Below, piece by piece: positions 52,159 through 61,467 of a stretch of DNA of 64,000 nt. Location of the stretch: contig NZ_BMRC01000041.1 in NCBI RefSeq assembly GCF_014648435.1, forward strand, positions 1 through 64,000. The letters are read 5' to 3'. This stretch comes from Nonomuraea spiralis. Lineage in GTDB: Bacteria > Actinomycetota > Actinomycetes > Streptosporangiales > Streptosporangiaceae. The notes under the pieces are model-generated. The model did no database searches. It saw nothing but the letters and a program-made list of their open reading frames with translations, and was not told the DNA's origin. The position numbers and the translations under genes are program-made. The stretch's first letter is position 1; each line of letters starts with the position of its first letter.

Positions 52159-54926
52159 GCGACGCCCCACTCCTCAACGACCTGGTGGTCCGCGAGTTCG
52201 TCCGGACCCTGATGCGGCGAACCCACCCGCCTACGCAGGACATCATTCTGCTGTACGGAAGGTACGAACCGGGCGCGCCGACCGAGCTGAAGGTGGAGGA
52301 ACGGCAGGTACGCGTGGCTGACTGCCCGTCGGTGCTCAGCGTGCTCGAAGCCGAGGTCGGCCACCCCGGCGGGCTGCTCGTCATCGTCACACCTCGGTCC
52401 GACGATGAACTAGGGAACACCTTGCGAAGCCGCGCCGTGAAACAGCGGGCGCTGCGGATTCACCGCTGGGAGATCGTGCTGCAGAGGTTCGGCGCTCGCG
52501 AGCGGGACCCGCGCCTGCGTGACCTGGATTGGGTTGCCGAGGGCTTGTTGTCCATCGGCAGACGTGACGGACTGAAGGTGCCGGGGACGATGCTGGATTA
52601 CGACACCGCGTTGCGTTGCCTGGTCCAGCATCGGCTCGGCCTCACCTCCGACGCGCCCGACATCACTGACCTTCTGACCTGGACGCTGGAGCGCACCAAC
52701 GTGTCTCGGTTGGACGAGCTGGGTCCGGACGAGCGTGTGGGACTGGAGGACTGGCTGGTCAGGACGGCTGGCCCTGCGGCATATCCCCTTTTCGCACTGG
52801 TTCGCAACGGGAACGGAACCGATGCGCTGCCCTTCGCGCTTGTCGCCGAAACGTTGTGGAAGGCCGATCTGTCGCAGGCCGACGCGAGCGACCAAGACCC
52901 GGTGGCGGCCCAGGGCCGGGCGCTGGCCTTCGGCCGGGCTCAGGGCCGGGCGGAAGGCTATCTCGGCCGCCTGGTCGATCCAGGGGAACTCCTGGCGCTG
53001 GCGAAGGCCGCCCGCGGCATAGTAACCCTGTGGATTGGCAGGGCCGCCGACACAGATCCTGCTTCGGCGACGACTGGGCAGCTACTCGACTTCGTCCTGC
53101 GTCGCGCCGACCAGCTTCTTTCCTTGTTTGGCGCCGGGGCGCTGGCCGGGCACAGCTCGGTGCTCCCTTCCGCGCTACGGGCTCGGATCGACGAGCTGGC
53201 AGCGCTGCTGATCCCCGAAATGCCTGGCGAGCCGGGACCGCGTTCTGCCAAGAGGGACGGACAAGGGTTGGGTGCCGTCGAGCAGGCGCTGCACGCTGTC
53301 GAGGATCACGAGCTGGCGAGGCTGCGTGCCGAGGAGGTCGATCCGGCGCGGATGGCGGTGCGGCTAGTGCGCTGGCTCGTCAATCCTGATCAGCCGCCCG
53401 CCACTGTGGCCGATGGCATCAAAACGCACGTCCGAACGCTGGGCTTCGTGGACCGGGCCCTTGCCATCCTGTGGCTCGGTGACCCATCCGCCTCCCCAGC
53501 GACGGCCGAGGCATACGCACGCATCCACGACCAGGCTCGAGTCGTCCGGGACCAGGTCGATGAGGGCTTTGCTGGAAGACTAGCTGCCTGGAGCCAGGCC
53601 TCTGCCCCGTCCGATGGGCTACTGGTCGCAGAGAACACGATGGAACGAATCGCGCTCCCTCTCTCCCGCGGCACTGACCCGGCGCCTCTGATCTTGATTC
53701 TGGACGGGATGAGTAGTGCCGCCGCGTCGCGACTGGCTGAGCAGATCCGGCAGGCGGGCTGGGTGGAAGCGGCCCGCGATGCGTCGGGACGAGAGGCGGC
53801 GCTGGCTGCAATTCCGTCGGTGACCAGGGTCAGCAGAGTTAGCTTGCTCTGCGCGACGCTCACCAGCGGTGGGCAGGACATCGAGCAGGCAGGATTCACG
53901 GCCTTCTGGCGGCGCCACCGGATCGATGCGGTGCTCTTTCACAAGGGCGACCTGGCCGGCGGGGCGGCCCAGCGGCTGTCGAGCCGGGTCAACGATGCGA
54001 TCAGCCGAGCGGAAGGCGACGAACGTCAGGTTGTCGCGGTGGTTCTGAACACCATCGACGATGCGCTCGACCGGGGCCCGGCGAAGGCCGAGTGGGCCGT
54101 CAACGAGATCTCATACCTGGCCGAGCTCCTTACAGCCGCGCGTCTGCGGGGCCGCCCGGTCGTCCTGGTATCCGACCATGGCCACGTACTGGAACGCGAG
54201 CGCGGGCTGCCCTCGGGCGAGGACGCCACCGCAGCCCGCTGGCGGAGCGCGAACATCCCAGCCAAGAATGGGGAAGTCGAGCTGAGCGGGCCCCGAGTGC
54301 TCCTAGGCGGTGGCACAGTGGTCGTGCCATGGCGTGAGACGATTCGCTACACCCCCCGAAAGGCGGGCTATCACGGTGGCGCAGCCTTGGCGGAGATGAC
54401 AATCCCGGTGCTGGTCTTCCTACCCTCGGCTGATGCATCCCTGCCGCGCGGCTGGCACCTGCTTCCACCAGAACGGACTGTCCCAGCATGGTGGGAACCT
54501 GGCACGTCCTTCCAGGCGGCCATGCCCATAGCGCCAGCTGAAGTCAGGCAGAGCAAAAAGGCCCTTCCACAGGTGGACGCGCTGTTTGCTGTCTCGGAAA
54601 TTCCGGCTGTCTCCACGTTGGGGGAGAAGGTGGTCGACACCGAGACTTACCGGGAGCAGCGGAGATACGTCCGCAAGCCGCCGAAGGACGACTTGGTCTC
54701 CGTGGTCATCGACGCGCTGATCGACGCCGGAGGGACCCTGTCAGTCGAGGCCATTGCGGAGATCGCCTCCACCCAGCCGGTTCGCGTGCCTGGCCTGCTC
54801 GCCACGCTACGTACCCTGTTGAATGTGGAGAGCTATCCGATCCTTGCCGTGATTGACGCTGGCCGCACCGTCACACTCGATGAGGAGTTGCTGAAGACAC
54901 AGTTCGGCTTCCGGGAGCAGGGGTGA
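52155..54926 (+). CDS. pglZ: BREX alkaline phosphatase-superfamily protein PglZ
   Basis: A 923-aa protein with the PglZ core of the alkaline phosphatase fold in its second half: the metal-binding LILILDGMSS at about 512-521, and the downstream metal ligands in LVSDHGHVLERE at about 671-682. The N-terminal half (1-480) is helical and specific to type 2 PglZ. The C-terminal tail (about 850-923) looks winged-helix-like (SVEAIAEIASTQPVRVPGLL). Members are shared by all BREX types and are the hallmark of the system; nuclease activity has been suggested but the reaction is not settled. GTG 52155 overlaps the pglY stop, and its own stop overlaps brxD. Confidence 0.92.
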   Translation: MSDAPLLNDLVVREFVRTLMRRTHPPTQDIILLYGRYEPGAPTELKVEERQVRVADCPSVLSVLEAEVGHPGGLLVIVTPRSDDELGNTLRSRAVKQRALRIHRWEIVLQRFGARERDPRLRDLDWVAEGLLSIGRRDGLKVPGTMLDYDTALRCLVQHRLGLTSDAPDITDLLTWTLERTNVSRLDELGPDERVGLEDWLVRTAGPAAYPLFALVRNGNGTDALPFALVAETLWKADLSQADASDQDPVAAQGRALAFGRAQGRAEGYLGRLVDPGELLALAKAARGIVTLWIGRAADTDPASATTGQLLDFVLRRADQLLSLFGAGALAGHSSVLPSALRARIDELAALLIPEMPGEPGPRSAKRDGQGLGAVEQALHAVEDHELARLRAEEVDPARMAVRLVRWLVNPDQPPATVADGIKTHVRTLGFVDRALAILWLGDPSASPATAEAYARIHDQARVVRDQVDEGFAGRLAAWSQASAPSDGLLVAENTMERIALPLSRGTDPAPLILILDGMSSAAASRLAEQIRQAGWVEAARDASGREAALAAIPSVTRVSRVSLLCATLTSGGQDIEQAGFTAFWRRHRIDAVLFHKGDLAGGAAQRLSSRVNDAISRAEGDERQVVAVVLNTIDDALDRGPAKAEWAVNEISYLAELLTAARLRGRPVVLVSDHGHVLERERGLPSGEDATAARWRSANIPAKNGEVELSGPRVLLGGGTVVVPWRETIRYTPRKAGYHGGAALAEMTIPVLVFLPSADASLPRGWHLLPPERTVPAWWEPGTSFQAAMPIAPAEVRQSKKALPQVDALFAVSEIPAVSTLGEKVVDTETYREQRRYVRKPPKDDLVSVVIDALIDAGGTLSVEAIAEIASTQPVRVPGLLATLRTLLNVESYPILAVIDAGRTVTLDEELLKTQFGFREQG

Positions 54927-56230
54927 GGCCCACCGTCAGCCCTGCCCGTCGACGTGAAGTCATCGACGCGTTGCGACGCGGCACTGTCCCGACTGCTGGC
55001 CTTGATCTTTTCGCGGTCGGGCTGGAGCGGTTCGAGAATGCAATTGACGAAGAGCTCGGTAAGGTCGCCGAGCAGGGGGCTGCCTTCAAGGCGGTGCGGG
55101 GCGAGTATGGCTCCGGCAAGACATTCTTCGCCCGGTGGCTCGCCGAGCGGGCGCGCAGAGGAGGTCTGGCGACGAGCGAGATCCAGGTCTCTGAGACGGA
55201 GACACCGCTACACCGGCTGGAGACCGTCTACCGGAGGCTTGCCGAACGGTTGTCCACGGCTGCGCATCCGCCCAGCGCGCTGCGCGACGTAGTGGACGCG
55301 TGGTTCTACACCCTCGAGGAAGAGGTCCTGGCTGCGACACCGGACGCTGACCTCACCGCAACTGTCGAGGAGTTGCTTGAACGGCGACTCGCAGCCGTCG
55401 CCCGTACGACGCCGGCATTCGCTGCGGCGCTTCGTGGCTACCGCCGTGCCATGATCTCCGGTGACGCGGCGACGGCCGAGGCGTTGCTCGCGTGGCTGGG
55501 CGGCCAGCCGCATGTGGCCGCCTCGGCACGCAGATTCGCCGGCGTGCGGGGCGACCTCGATCATTTCGCGGCACTTGGGTGTTTGCAGGGTCTTCTAACG
55601 ATCCTGCGTGACTGTGGGCACCCCGGTCTGCTCGTGGTGCTGGACGAGATCGAAACCCTCCAACGGGTGCGTGGCGATGTGCGGGAGAAAGGTCTGAACG
55701 CGCTGCGTCAGCTCATCGACGAGATCGACTCCGGGCGATTTCCCGGGCTCTTCCTGGTTATCACCGGCACACCGCAATTCTTCGACGGTCATCAGGGAGT
55801 ACGGCGACTCGTTCCCCTTGCCCAGCGACTCGCCACCGACTTCGCTACAGATCCACGCTTCGACTCGCCGCGAGCTGTCCAGCTACGCCTGGGGGGCTTC
55901 GACCAGGAGAAGTTGGAAAAACTGGGCCGGGCCGTACGGGATCTCTACGCAACAGGGTCCAAGGATTCCCATCGGATCGCCTCATCGGTGGATAACGCCT
56001 ATATTGGTTCGCTCGCCGCTGCCGTCACCGGGGAGCTCGGCGGTCAGGTCGGCGTCGCACCTCGAATTTTCCTCCGCAAGTTGGTCGCTGACGTGCTGGA
56101 TCGGGTCGAGGAGTTCACCGACTTCGATCCACGCCGACACTACGCCCTTACACTTTTGTCTGACGAGCTGAGCGAGGTGGAGCGCAACGCCGTTGCGTCA
56201 CGGGCGGACGACGTCGAATTGGATCTCTAG
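54923..56230 (+). CDS. brxD: BREX ATP-binding protein BrxD
   Basis: A 435-aa AAA+-type ATPase of the BREX type 2/3-associated BrxD family. Walker A GEYGSGKTFFARWL is at about 58-71 and Walker B LLVVLDEIETLQR at about 235-247, with a sensor-like LVITGTPQFF at about 278-287. The domain pattern resembles ORC/Cdc6- and Tn7 TniB-like loaders, so loading of the neighbouring helicase onto DNA is a reasonable guess. Start GTG 54923 overlaps the pglZ stop (GTGA). It is followed after two bases by the helicase gene. Confidence 0.9.
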   Translation: MRPTVSPARRREVIDALRRGTVPTAGLDLFAVGLERFENAIDEELGKVAEQGAAFKAVRGEYGSGKTFFARWLAERARRGGLATSEIQVSETETPLHRLETVYRRLAERLSTAAHPPSALRDVVDAWFYTLEEEVLAATPDADLTATVEELLERRLAAVARTTPAFAAALRGYRRAMISGDAATAEALLAWLGGQPHVAASARRFAGVRGDLDHFAALGCLQGLLTILRDCGHPGLLVVLDEIETLQRVRGDVREKGLNALRQLIDEIDSGRFPGLFLVITGTPQFFDGHQGVRRLVPLAQRLATDFATDPRFDSPRAVQLRLGGFDQEKLEKLGRAVRDLYATGSKDSHRIASSVDNAYIGSLAAAVTGELGGQVGVAPRIFLRKLVADVLDRVEEFTDFDPRRHYALTLLSDELSEVERNAVASRADDVELDL

Positions 56231-56232
56231 CC

Positions 56233-58347
56233 ATGGATGCGCTCCACCCGTCCCTGGTTCACCACATCGTCAACACCCTCGGCTGGCGGTCGCTGCGCCC
56301 CCTGCAGGCGGCGGCCATCCGGCCGGTGCTCGATGGTGCAGACTGCCTGCTCCTCGCCCCGACGGCCGGAGGCAAGACTGAGGCCGTCGTGTTTCCAGTA
56401 CTGTCAGCTGCCGCCTGGGCTGACTCCCCAGGCCTACGCGTGATCTACGTCTGCCCGCTCAAGGCGCTGCTGAACAATCTGCGTCCCCGGCTCGACGACT
56501 ACGCCTCCTGGCTAGGACTGTCCGTGGCTCTCTGGCACGGTGATGTGGGAGCGGGTCAGAGAGCGGCGATCCTGCGGGAACCGCCTGACCTGCTACTCAC
56601 CACGCCCGAATCGCTCGAAGCCATGTTGGTGAGCGCCAAGGTAGAACATGCGGCTCTGTTCCGGGGTCTACGCACGGTGATCATAGACGAAGTTCACGCT
56701 TTCGCTGGTGACGACCGCGGCTGGCACCTGCTGTCGGTACTGGAACGCCTCACCCGGCTCGCGGGGCGTCCAATCCAGCGAGTCGGGCTATCGGCTACGG
56801 TGGGCAACCCCGACGAACTACTGGCCTGGCTGCAGGGGGGTAACCGGGGTGTTGTACCAGCTGAGGTCGTCAACCCCTCCTTCGGAGACGCCGACGCTTC
56901 CTCCACTGGGATCACTGCTTCTCCCAGCCACAGCACGATCATTCCTGTCGATCTCGAACTAGACTTCGTCGGTTCCGTGCTCAACGCCGCCAAAGTAATC
57001 GCTGCGCTGCACAAGGGGGAGAAGCGGCTGGTGTTCTGCGACTCACGCAAACGCGTAGAGGAGCTCGCCGCCGCACTGCGGGCACTCGACGTGACGACCT
57101 ATGTGTCACATGCTTCCCTCGCGCTGGACGAGCGACGCGCGGCAGAGGAGGCGTTCGCATCGGCGCGCGACTGTGTCATAGTGTCGACTAGTACCTTGGA
57201 GCTCGGCATCGACGTCGGCGACCTCGATCGGGTGGTTCAGCTGGACGCTCCGACCACTGTCGCGTCGTTCCTCCAGCGGCTCGGCCGCACTGGGCGGCGG
57301 TATGGAACCGCGCGGAATTGCCTGTTCCTAACCCTCTCGGACCAGGGCCTACTCCACGCTGCCGGGCTGTTGCTCCTTTGGTCGCAAGGTTGGGTGGAGC
57401 CGGTCAAGCCGCCGCCTTCTCCGATGCACATCGTTGCACAGCAACTGTTGGCGCTTTGCCTACAGGAGAACGCAGTGGGTGATCACATGTGGCGTTCCTG
57501 GTGGCCCGGTTTGAAGTTCTTCGACGAGGCGGAACCCATCCTGACGTACCTCGTCGATCGGGGTTTCCTAGAGCGCGACGGCGGCTTGCTGTTCATCGGT
57601 CCGGAAGCCGAGAAACGCTTCGGCCGACGCCACTTCATGGAGCTCACCGCCGTGTTCACGGCACCGCCCGCGTTCATCGTGTTCGCGGGGCGTGCTGAGG
57701 TAGGCACCATCGATTCCACCATGCTGGCCGAGCCAGTCGAGGGGCCGCGACTTCTGCTGCTTGGTGGGCGCAGCTGGAGGGTCACGGCGGTGGATTGGTC
57801 TCACAGGCGTTGCTTCGTCGAGCCAGCAGACGGAGGCGGACGGATCCGATGGTCCACAGATGGTGGAGGCCCCGACCGGTCGTTTCAGCTCACGCGGGCG
57901 ATGCGGGCCGTGGTGCTCGGGGAAACTCCTTCGGTGCGGTTGACATCGCGAGCCGTGCAGCGTCTTGCACGGATCCGCGACGACCTCCGGCTAACCGCGC
58001 AGCCCGACAGCACTGTGCTGCTCCGTTCGAATGACGCTAGCGCCCGATGGTGGACCTGGGGTGGTACGCGCGCCAACGCCACGCTGATCGCCTCCATGCC
58101 GGGCATCTCCCGTGATGGACAGCGCGTGGGTCCCTTGAGCGTGCTTCTACGACACGATGTAACATTCCGCGAGCCAAAAGAGAACCTCAGGCCGCCGCGC
58201 GCCGATGATCAAGCGCTCAAGGGACTCAAATTCAGTGCGGCGCTGCCCGAGGACATCGCGCGCAATGTTCTCGCGGAGCGACTGGCCGACGCCTCAGCCG
58301 CTTACGCGATCCTGCGAGAGCCCCGACAAGTAATCAACCTACCTTGA
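56233..58347 (+). CDS. brxHI: BREX superfamily 2 helicase BrxHI (Lhr-like)
   Basis: A 704-aa DEAD/DEAH-family helicase. Motif I LAPTAGGKTEAVV is at about 41-53, motif II IIDEVHAF (DEVH) at about 150-157, motif III GLSATVG at about 183-189, and the C-terminal motor shows STSTLELGIDVGDLD (about 316-330) and motif VI QRLGRTGRR (about 346-354). This matches the Lhr-like helicase that ends type 2 BREX operons. ATG 56233 lies two bases after the brxD stop, and the gene closes the operon. No strong terminator is seen behind it. Confidence 0.9.
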   Translation: MDALHPSLVHHIVNTLGWRSLRPLQAAAIRPVLDGADCLLLAPTAGGKTEAVVFPVLSAAAWADSPGLRVIYVCPLKALLNNLRPRLDDYASWLGLSVALWHGDVGAGQRAAILREPPDLLLTTPESLEAMLVSAKVEHAALFRGLRTVIIDEVHAFAGDDRGWHLLSVLERLTRLAGRPIQRVGLSATVGNPDELLAWLQGGNRGVVPAEVVNPSFGDADASSTGITASPSHSTIIPVDLELDFVGSVLNAAKVIAALHKGEKRLVFCDSRKRVEELAAALRALDVTTYVSHASLALDERRAAEEAFASARDCVIVSTSTLELGIDVGDLDRVVQLDAPTTVASFLQRLGRTGRRYGTARNCLFLTLSDQGLLHAAGLLLLWSQGWVEPVKPPPSPMHIVAQQLLALCLQENAVGDHMWRSWWPGLKFFDEAEPILTYLVDRGFLERDGGLLFIGPEAEKRFGRRHFMELTAVFTAPPAFIVFAGRAEVGTIDSTMLAEPVEGPRLLLLGGRSWRVTAVDWSHRRCFVEPADGGGRIRWSTDGGGPDRSFQLTRAMRAVVLGETPSVRLTSRAVQRLARIRDDLRLTAQPDSTVLLRSNDASARWWTWGGTRANATLIASMPGISRDGQRVGPLSVLLRHDVTFREPKENLRPPRADDQALKGLKFSAALPEDIARNVLAERLADASAAYAILREPRQVINLP

Positions 58348-58688
58348 GAGCCTGCTTGCAAACGGGAGTCAGCTGCGACGTCGAGCCGTCTTCTTCCTGG
58401 TCAAGCGGCAGATCGAAGGGCAGCGCACCATGGGCTGGCGCGAGGCACTCATCGAACTTGAATCGCCTATCCAGGTCGCATCAGTAAAGACCGGCCTCTA
58501 GCCATCAGGACGATCTTTACACACTTGAAGTGACAACCTCGCGGATCATTGCGTCTCTGCCTGGTACGCGAGGACGTGACTTAGAGGCGGATCTCGCTAG
58601 TTCTTTCGCCTAACCTCCCTACAGGTAGGGATTCCGGGTGTTAGTCGACTAACCTAATCCGACCTCGACCTAGCGATAGAGGTATGAC
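58348..58688. other. Intergenic region after BREX
   Basis: About 340 bases. A frame at 58370-58501 (RRAVFFLVKRQIEGQRTMGW and onward, ending in TAG) has protein-like composition but no start, and may be the tail of a lost gene. The remainder is AT-richer than the operon and contains the 14-bp palindrome listed separately. Confidence 0.35.
58640..58653. promoter_or_regulatory. 14-bp perfect palindrome
   Basis: GTTAGTCGACTAAC, a perfect dyad in an AT-richer spacer with two nearby partial copies of its half-site (CTAACCTCC at 58611, CTAACCTAA nearby). This is the form of an operator for a dimeric regulator; the XRE-type gene 1 kb away is one candidate. Confidence 0.45.
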
Positions 58689-58844
58689 CTAGTGGTCTAG
58701 ACTGCTCCCTTCGTCTGAGAAGCGGAGGTATGGAGCAGGGTTACACCAGTCGTCGTCCTCGCTCCATTCGCCGTACATGAGTCCGCAGTGTTGGCAGGGC
58801 GAGGTTGGGGTAAGTTCAGCGGGCCATGCGTGCCACATGATCAT
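58689..58844 (-). CDS. Small CxxC protein, 51 aa
   Basis: A short minus-strand frame with CQHCGLMYGEW at about residues 17-27, then an acidic EDDDWCNPAPY segment. The CxxCG knuckle plus the downstream Cys suggest a zinc site. I recall similar tiny proteins in actinomycete accessory regions, of unknown role. ATG 58844 was chosen behind AGGATG; a start at 58877 is possible. Confidence 0.45.
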   Translation of the reverse strand: MIMWHAWPAELTPTSPCQHCGLMYGEWSEDDDWCNPAPYLRFSDEGSSLDH

Positions 58845-58886
58845 CCTGGAGGATGGGCACCGTGCAGTAGTCCCCACGGTGACTTG

Positions 58887-58928
58887 CCTGGTTGGCGAAC
58901 CAGGTGGCGACTTGCAAATGCCACCTGG
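58887..58928. repeat. Two mutually exclusive hairpins
   Basis: CCTGGTT (58887-58893) pairs with AACCAGG (58898-58904), while CCAGGTGGC (58900-58908) pairs with GCCACCTGG (58920-58928). The two stems share CCAGG at 58900-58904, so only one can form at a time, as in attenuators. No gene with a clear leader lies downstream, so the meaning is open. Confidence 0.4.
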
Positions 58929-59638
58929 CAGGGCCCTGGCATCGTGTTCCTCTTGGGAGGCGATCAGACGTCAGGGTATGTGGCGGGGGGTCTGGAGAGG
59001 CTGTGATCGATCTTTGAGCAGGCCACGCTTGAGCGACTCCTAGGTCGCTTTGCTGCAGCGTGGTCGGCAACAGATCGATATCGGCCGTTCAGTAAATGAC
59101 CCATCCGGTGTACGCAGAGCTAAGGGCCACAGATATAGTGCACAGCAGTGCTCCCTCTCGAGAAGTGTGGAATCAGCCCGCTAGTGCGGGCAGGGTGGGG
59201 GCGTCGGCCTGGCGGTGATGGGAATCGAGAGCGGCAATCTCTCGGTGTCCCCCGCTGGGCCGTCCCCGTATGGGGGTTCCTCTCTTGCCTTGTCGTCCTC
59301 CAGGTGTTCGGTCCTAGCCGTCAAGCCTACACCTCCTCGGACGCGCGATTCGCCCCATACGTTCCGCCAACGCAACCGTGATCTCTATCACGGCTGCAGG
59401 CAAGGAGCTGGCCTCATTGGCTCGCGAGATGCCGAAGGATCGAGCGCCTTGGCGCGTGTCTTGCAGGGTCTCGGGCCGCATCTCAAGCTAGAGCTAGACG
59501 TGAGTCTGCCTTCCGGCAGGGGCGCCATGGAGGGCCGGATGCCCATGGGAAGCCATGCAGCGGAGGGAATCGATTGCGTCTATGCAAGACAATAGCTAGG
59601 GTTCAGTTGCGTCGACATGAGAACGCGGGAGTATAGCA
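58929..59638. other. Non-coding region before the XRE gene
   Basis: About 700 bases with only weak short frames on either strand. A small hairpin, CCGTGAT (59376-59382) with ATCACGG (59387-59393), is present. GGGAG at 59627-59631 is the ribosome binding site of the XRE gene. I see no RNA gene that I can name. Confidence 0.4.
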
Positions 59639-60409
59639 GTGAGTACTGACAGCAACACCACTGAGACGCAGTTTTCGGTTTGGCTCACGCAGATGTCGCG
59701 AGCCATGGGCTACCCAACAGACGCATCTCTGGCGGAAGCCCTAGAGATCAGCCCATCGACAATCTTGAGATGGCGTCGTGGTAGCAAGCCGTCGATCACT
59801 CACCTTGTGAGTTTGAGCGAGGTGCTCGGTGTGCAGCTAGTGGGGCTGCTTGCGCTGACCGGTCATGCCGATCCGGATATCCTTGGTTCGCGGGCGAAAC
59901 TTCCTGAGCCGCCGTCACCCATCACGGAAACCGTACGCCGTATCAGGAGCTCAGCCCTAAGCGATCACGTAAGGGGTGCCCTCGCTAGATATTGGGACGG
60001 TCGCCTAGCTGAAGAACGGCATCGAGTGTACGAGCTGATCAGAGTTCTTGAGGGTGCTGAACGTGGTGAAATCGATGTGATCGATGATCTCCTGAAGGTT
60101 CTCTCTCTAGCGTCACAGCCTGGGCTGCCTAAGCACTTGGTGACCCTTTTGAGAGAGGTTACATCAATCTTTGAGTCGGGGGGATCCCGCCGGCGGGCCA
60201 AGCGTCCACTGTTCAGTCGGCTTCAATTCACCGTTCGATCCACCGAATCAGGGCGATATCGACTAGAGATGCAGAGTTCGGAAGGGTCGATGCTCAACTC
60301 GCTGGAGGAATTTGAAACCTCTCAGGAGGCGGTGGAGCAGCTTGAGCGCATGCTGGGCTTCGAGCCAGAAGGCGTACAGATTGATGAGAGCTCGGCTCCC
60401 TCAGAATAA
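59639..60409 (+). CDS. XRE-family helix-turn-helix regulator, 256 aa
   Basis: A 256-aa protein whose first 80 residues form an XRE-type domain: DASLAEALEISPSTILRWRR at about 27-46 is the helix-turn-helix, followed by SITHLVSLSEVLGVQLVGLL. The middle (about 85-175) is helical and charged and could mediate dimer contact. The last 65 residues are a possible small alpha/beta domain (LFSRLQFTVRSTESGRYRLE, then a two-helix end). GTG 59639 follows GGGAG. The gene stands alone and is AT-richer than the BREX operon, suggesting separate origin. Its targets are unknown; the nearby 14-bp palindrome is one candidate. Confidence 0.75.
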   Translation: MSTDSNTTETQFSVWLTQMSRAMGYPTDASLAEALEISPSTILRWRRGSKPSITHLVSLSEVLGVQLVGLLALTGHADPDILGSRAKLPEPPSPITETVRRIRSSALSDHVRGALARYWDGRLAEERHRVYELIRVLEGAERGEIDVIDDLLKVLSLASQPGLPKHLVTLLREVTSIFESGGSRRRAKRPLFSRLQFTVRSTESGRYRLEMQSSEGSMLNSLEEFETSQEAVEQLERMLGFEPEGVQIDESSAPSE

Positions 60410-60699
60410 TGACATTCAACCTCTTTCGTCCCTGGTGGCAAGGCGCCCATCAGAGCGTGATCGTGGGCTTTGCGTTCGCCTGGCGATGCAATAGCCCCTG
60501 GTAGATGGATTGATCGCCACAACCATCACCGTCGCCGCCAGGAACCCTGGATGCTGTTCTACCGTGCCGCTGTCGTTTGTCGCCTCTGACCATGAACTAC
60601 GTTGCCGGGATGATCCGTTGGCTCCGTAAGGCGAGCAGGTCCATCTGACGCAGGCTCAACCTTGGCCAGCAGGCGCTGCTGGTGTCGCTCTACCCGCGT

Positions 60700-61276
60700 A
60701 AGGGCGAGACGTTCACCGAACGCGATCGCGGTGATGGACGTGGTGTCGCAGTATTGGCCGGCCACCGTCGTGTCGCCAGAGGAGGCATCCGAGGCCGAGA
60801 TCGCCTGCACCCACGCCTGGACGTGCTGGGCAAGGCTCACCTGCTCGACAGTGAGATGTTCCTGAGTGCGCTATGTGGCGGCCGGGGGTGCCCAACCACG
60901 ACGACTTCCCAGTGCTGCTCGCGGTGTCGGACCATGGGCTACAGACGAGGTCCTCGGCCACGCGGATGTCATGGCATGGACGCGGATCCCCCAGCATTTC
61001 GCGCCTCCAGGCATTCCGAACGACCAGGAGTGGATCGAGTCGCTGTTCGGGCACGTCAAGGACAACCATCCGCACCTGTACATGATCACAGCCCCGTATG
61101 AGCTGGAGGCCGAATCGGACGCGATCTGCACGTTCTTTATCGGTGTGAGGCTGCACGAGGGCATCGGATACGTCACCCCGGACGACGAGTACCACGGTCG
61201 GGGTGAGGCCATCCGGGCGCTGCCCCACCGGGCGGGGCTCAAGGCCGCGCGCGAGGCCCGGAGCGCAACCCGGTGA
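60700..61276 (+). pseudogene. Integrase-core (DDE) transposase remnant, IS3-like
   Basis: Pieces of an OrfB-type transposase lie in different frames: AVMDVVSQYWPATVVSPEEA at about 60725-60785 (first catalytic Asp in MDVVS), then QHFAPPGIPNDQEWIESLFG and VRLHEGIGYVTPDDEYHGRG from about 60990 to 61276 (second half, with the catalytic Glu in WIESLFG). The segment between them, which should hold the SDNG motif, is scrambled. At least one frameshift makes it inactive. Confidence 0.7.
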
Positions 61277-61467
61277 GAACTACGCCAGGATCGCCTATCT
61301 CCTGCGGCTTATGGGTATATAGCCCGATCTGGTGCACCTTCTCTGACGAATCTTGGGTTGGCCTTCCGTTTCTGAGGCGGAAGCTCACTGTGGTCTCGAA
61401 CTTGGGGGGAGTAGCCTGCCTGCACAATCGGCAGCGGCACGCAGGCTGGTGTCGTCGTCGTTGCGGC
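61277..61467. other. Spacer after transposase remnant
   Basis: About 190 bases with no supported gene. It contains the 3' flank of the convergent 666-aa gene; no strong terminator hairpin is evident. Confidence 0.35.

Noticed and set aside
59148..59381. 77-codon frame before the XRE gene
   Set aside because: Weak start, no motif, and a second open frame covers the same bases.
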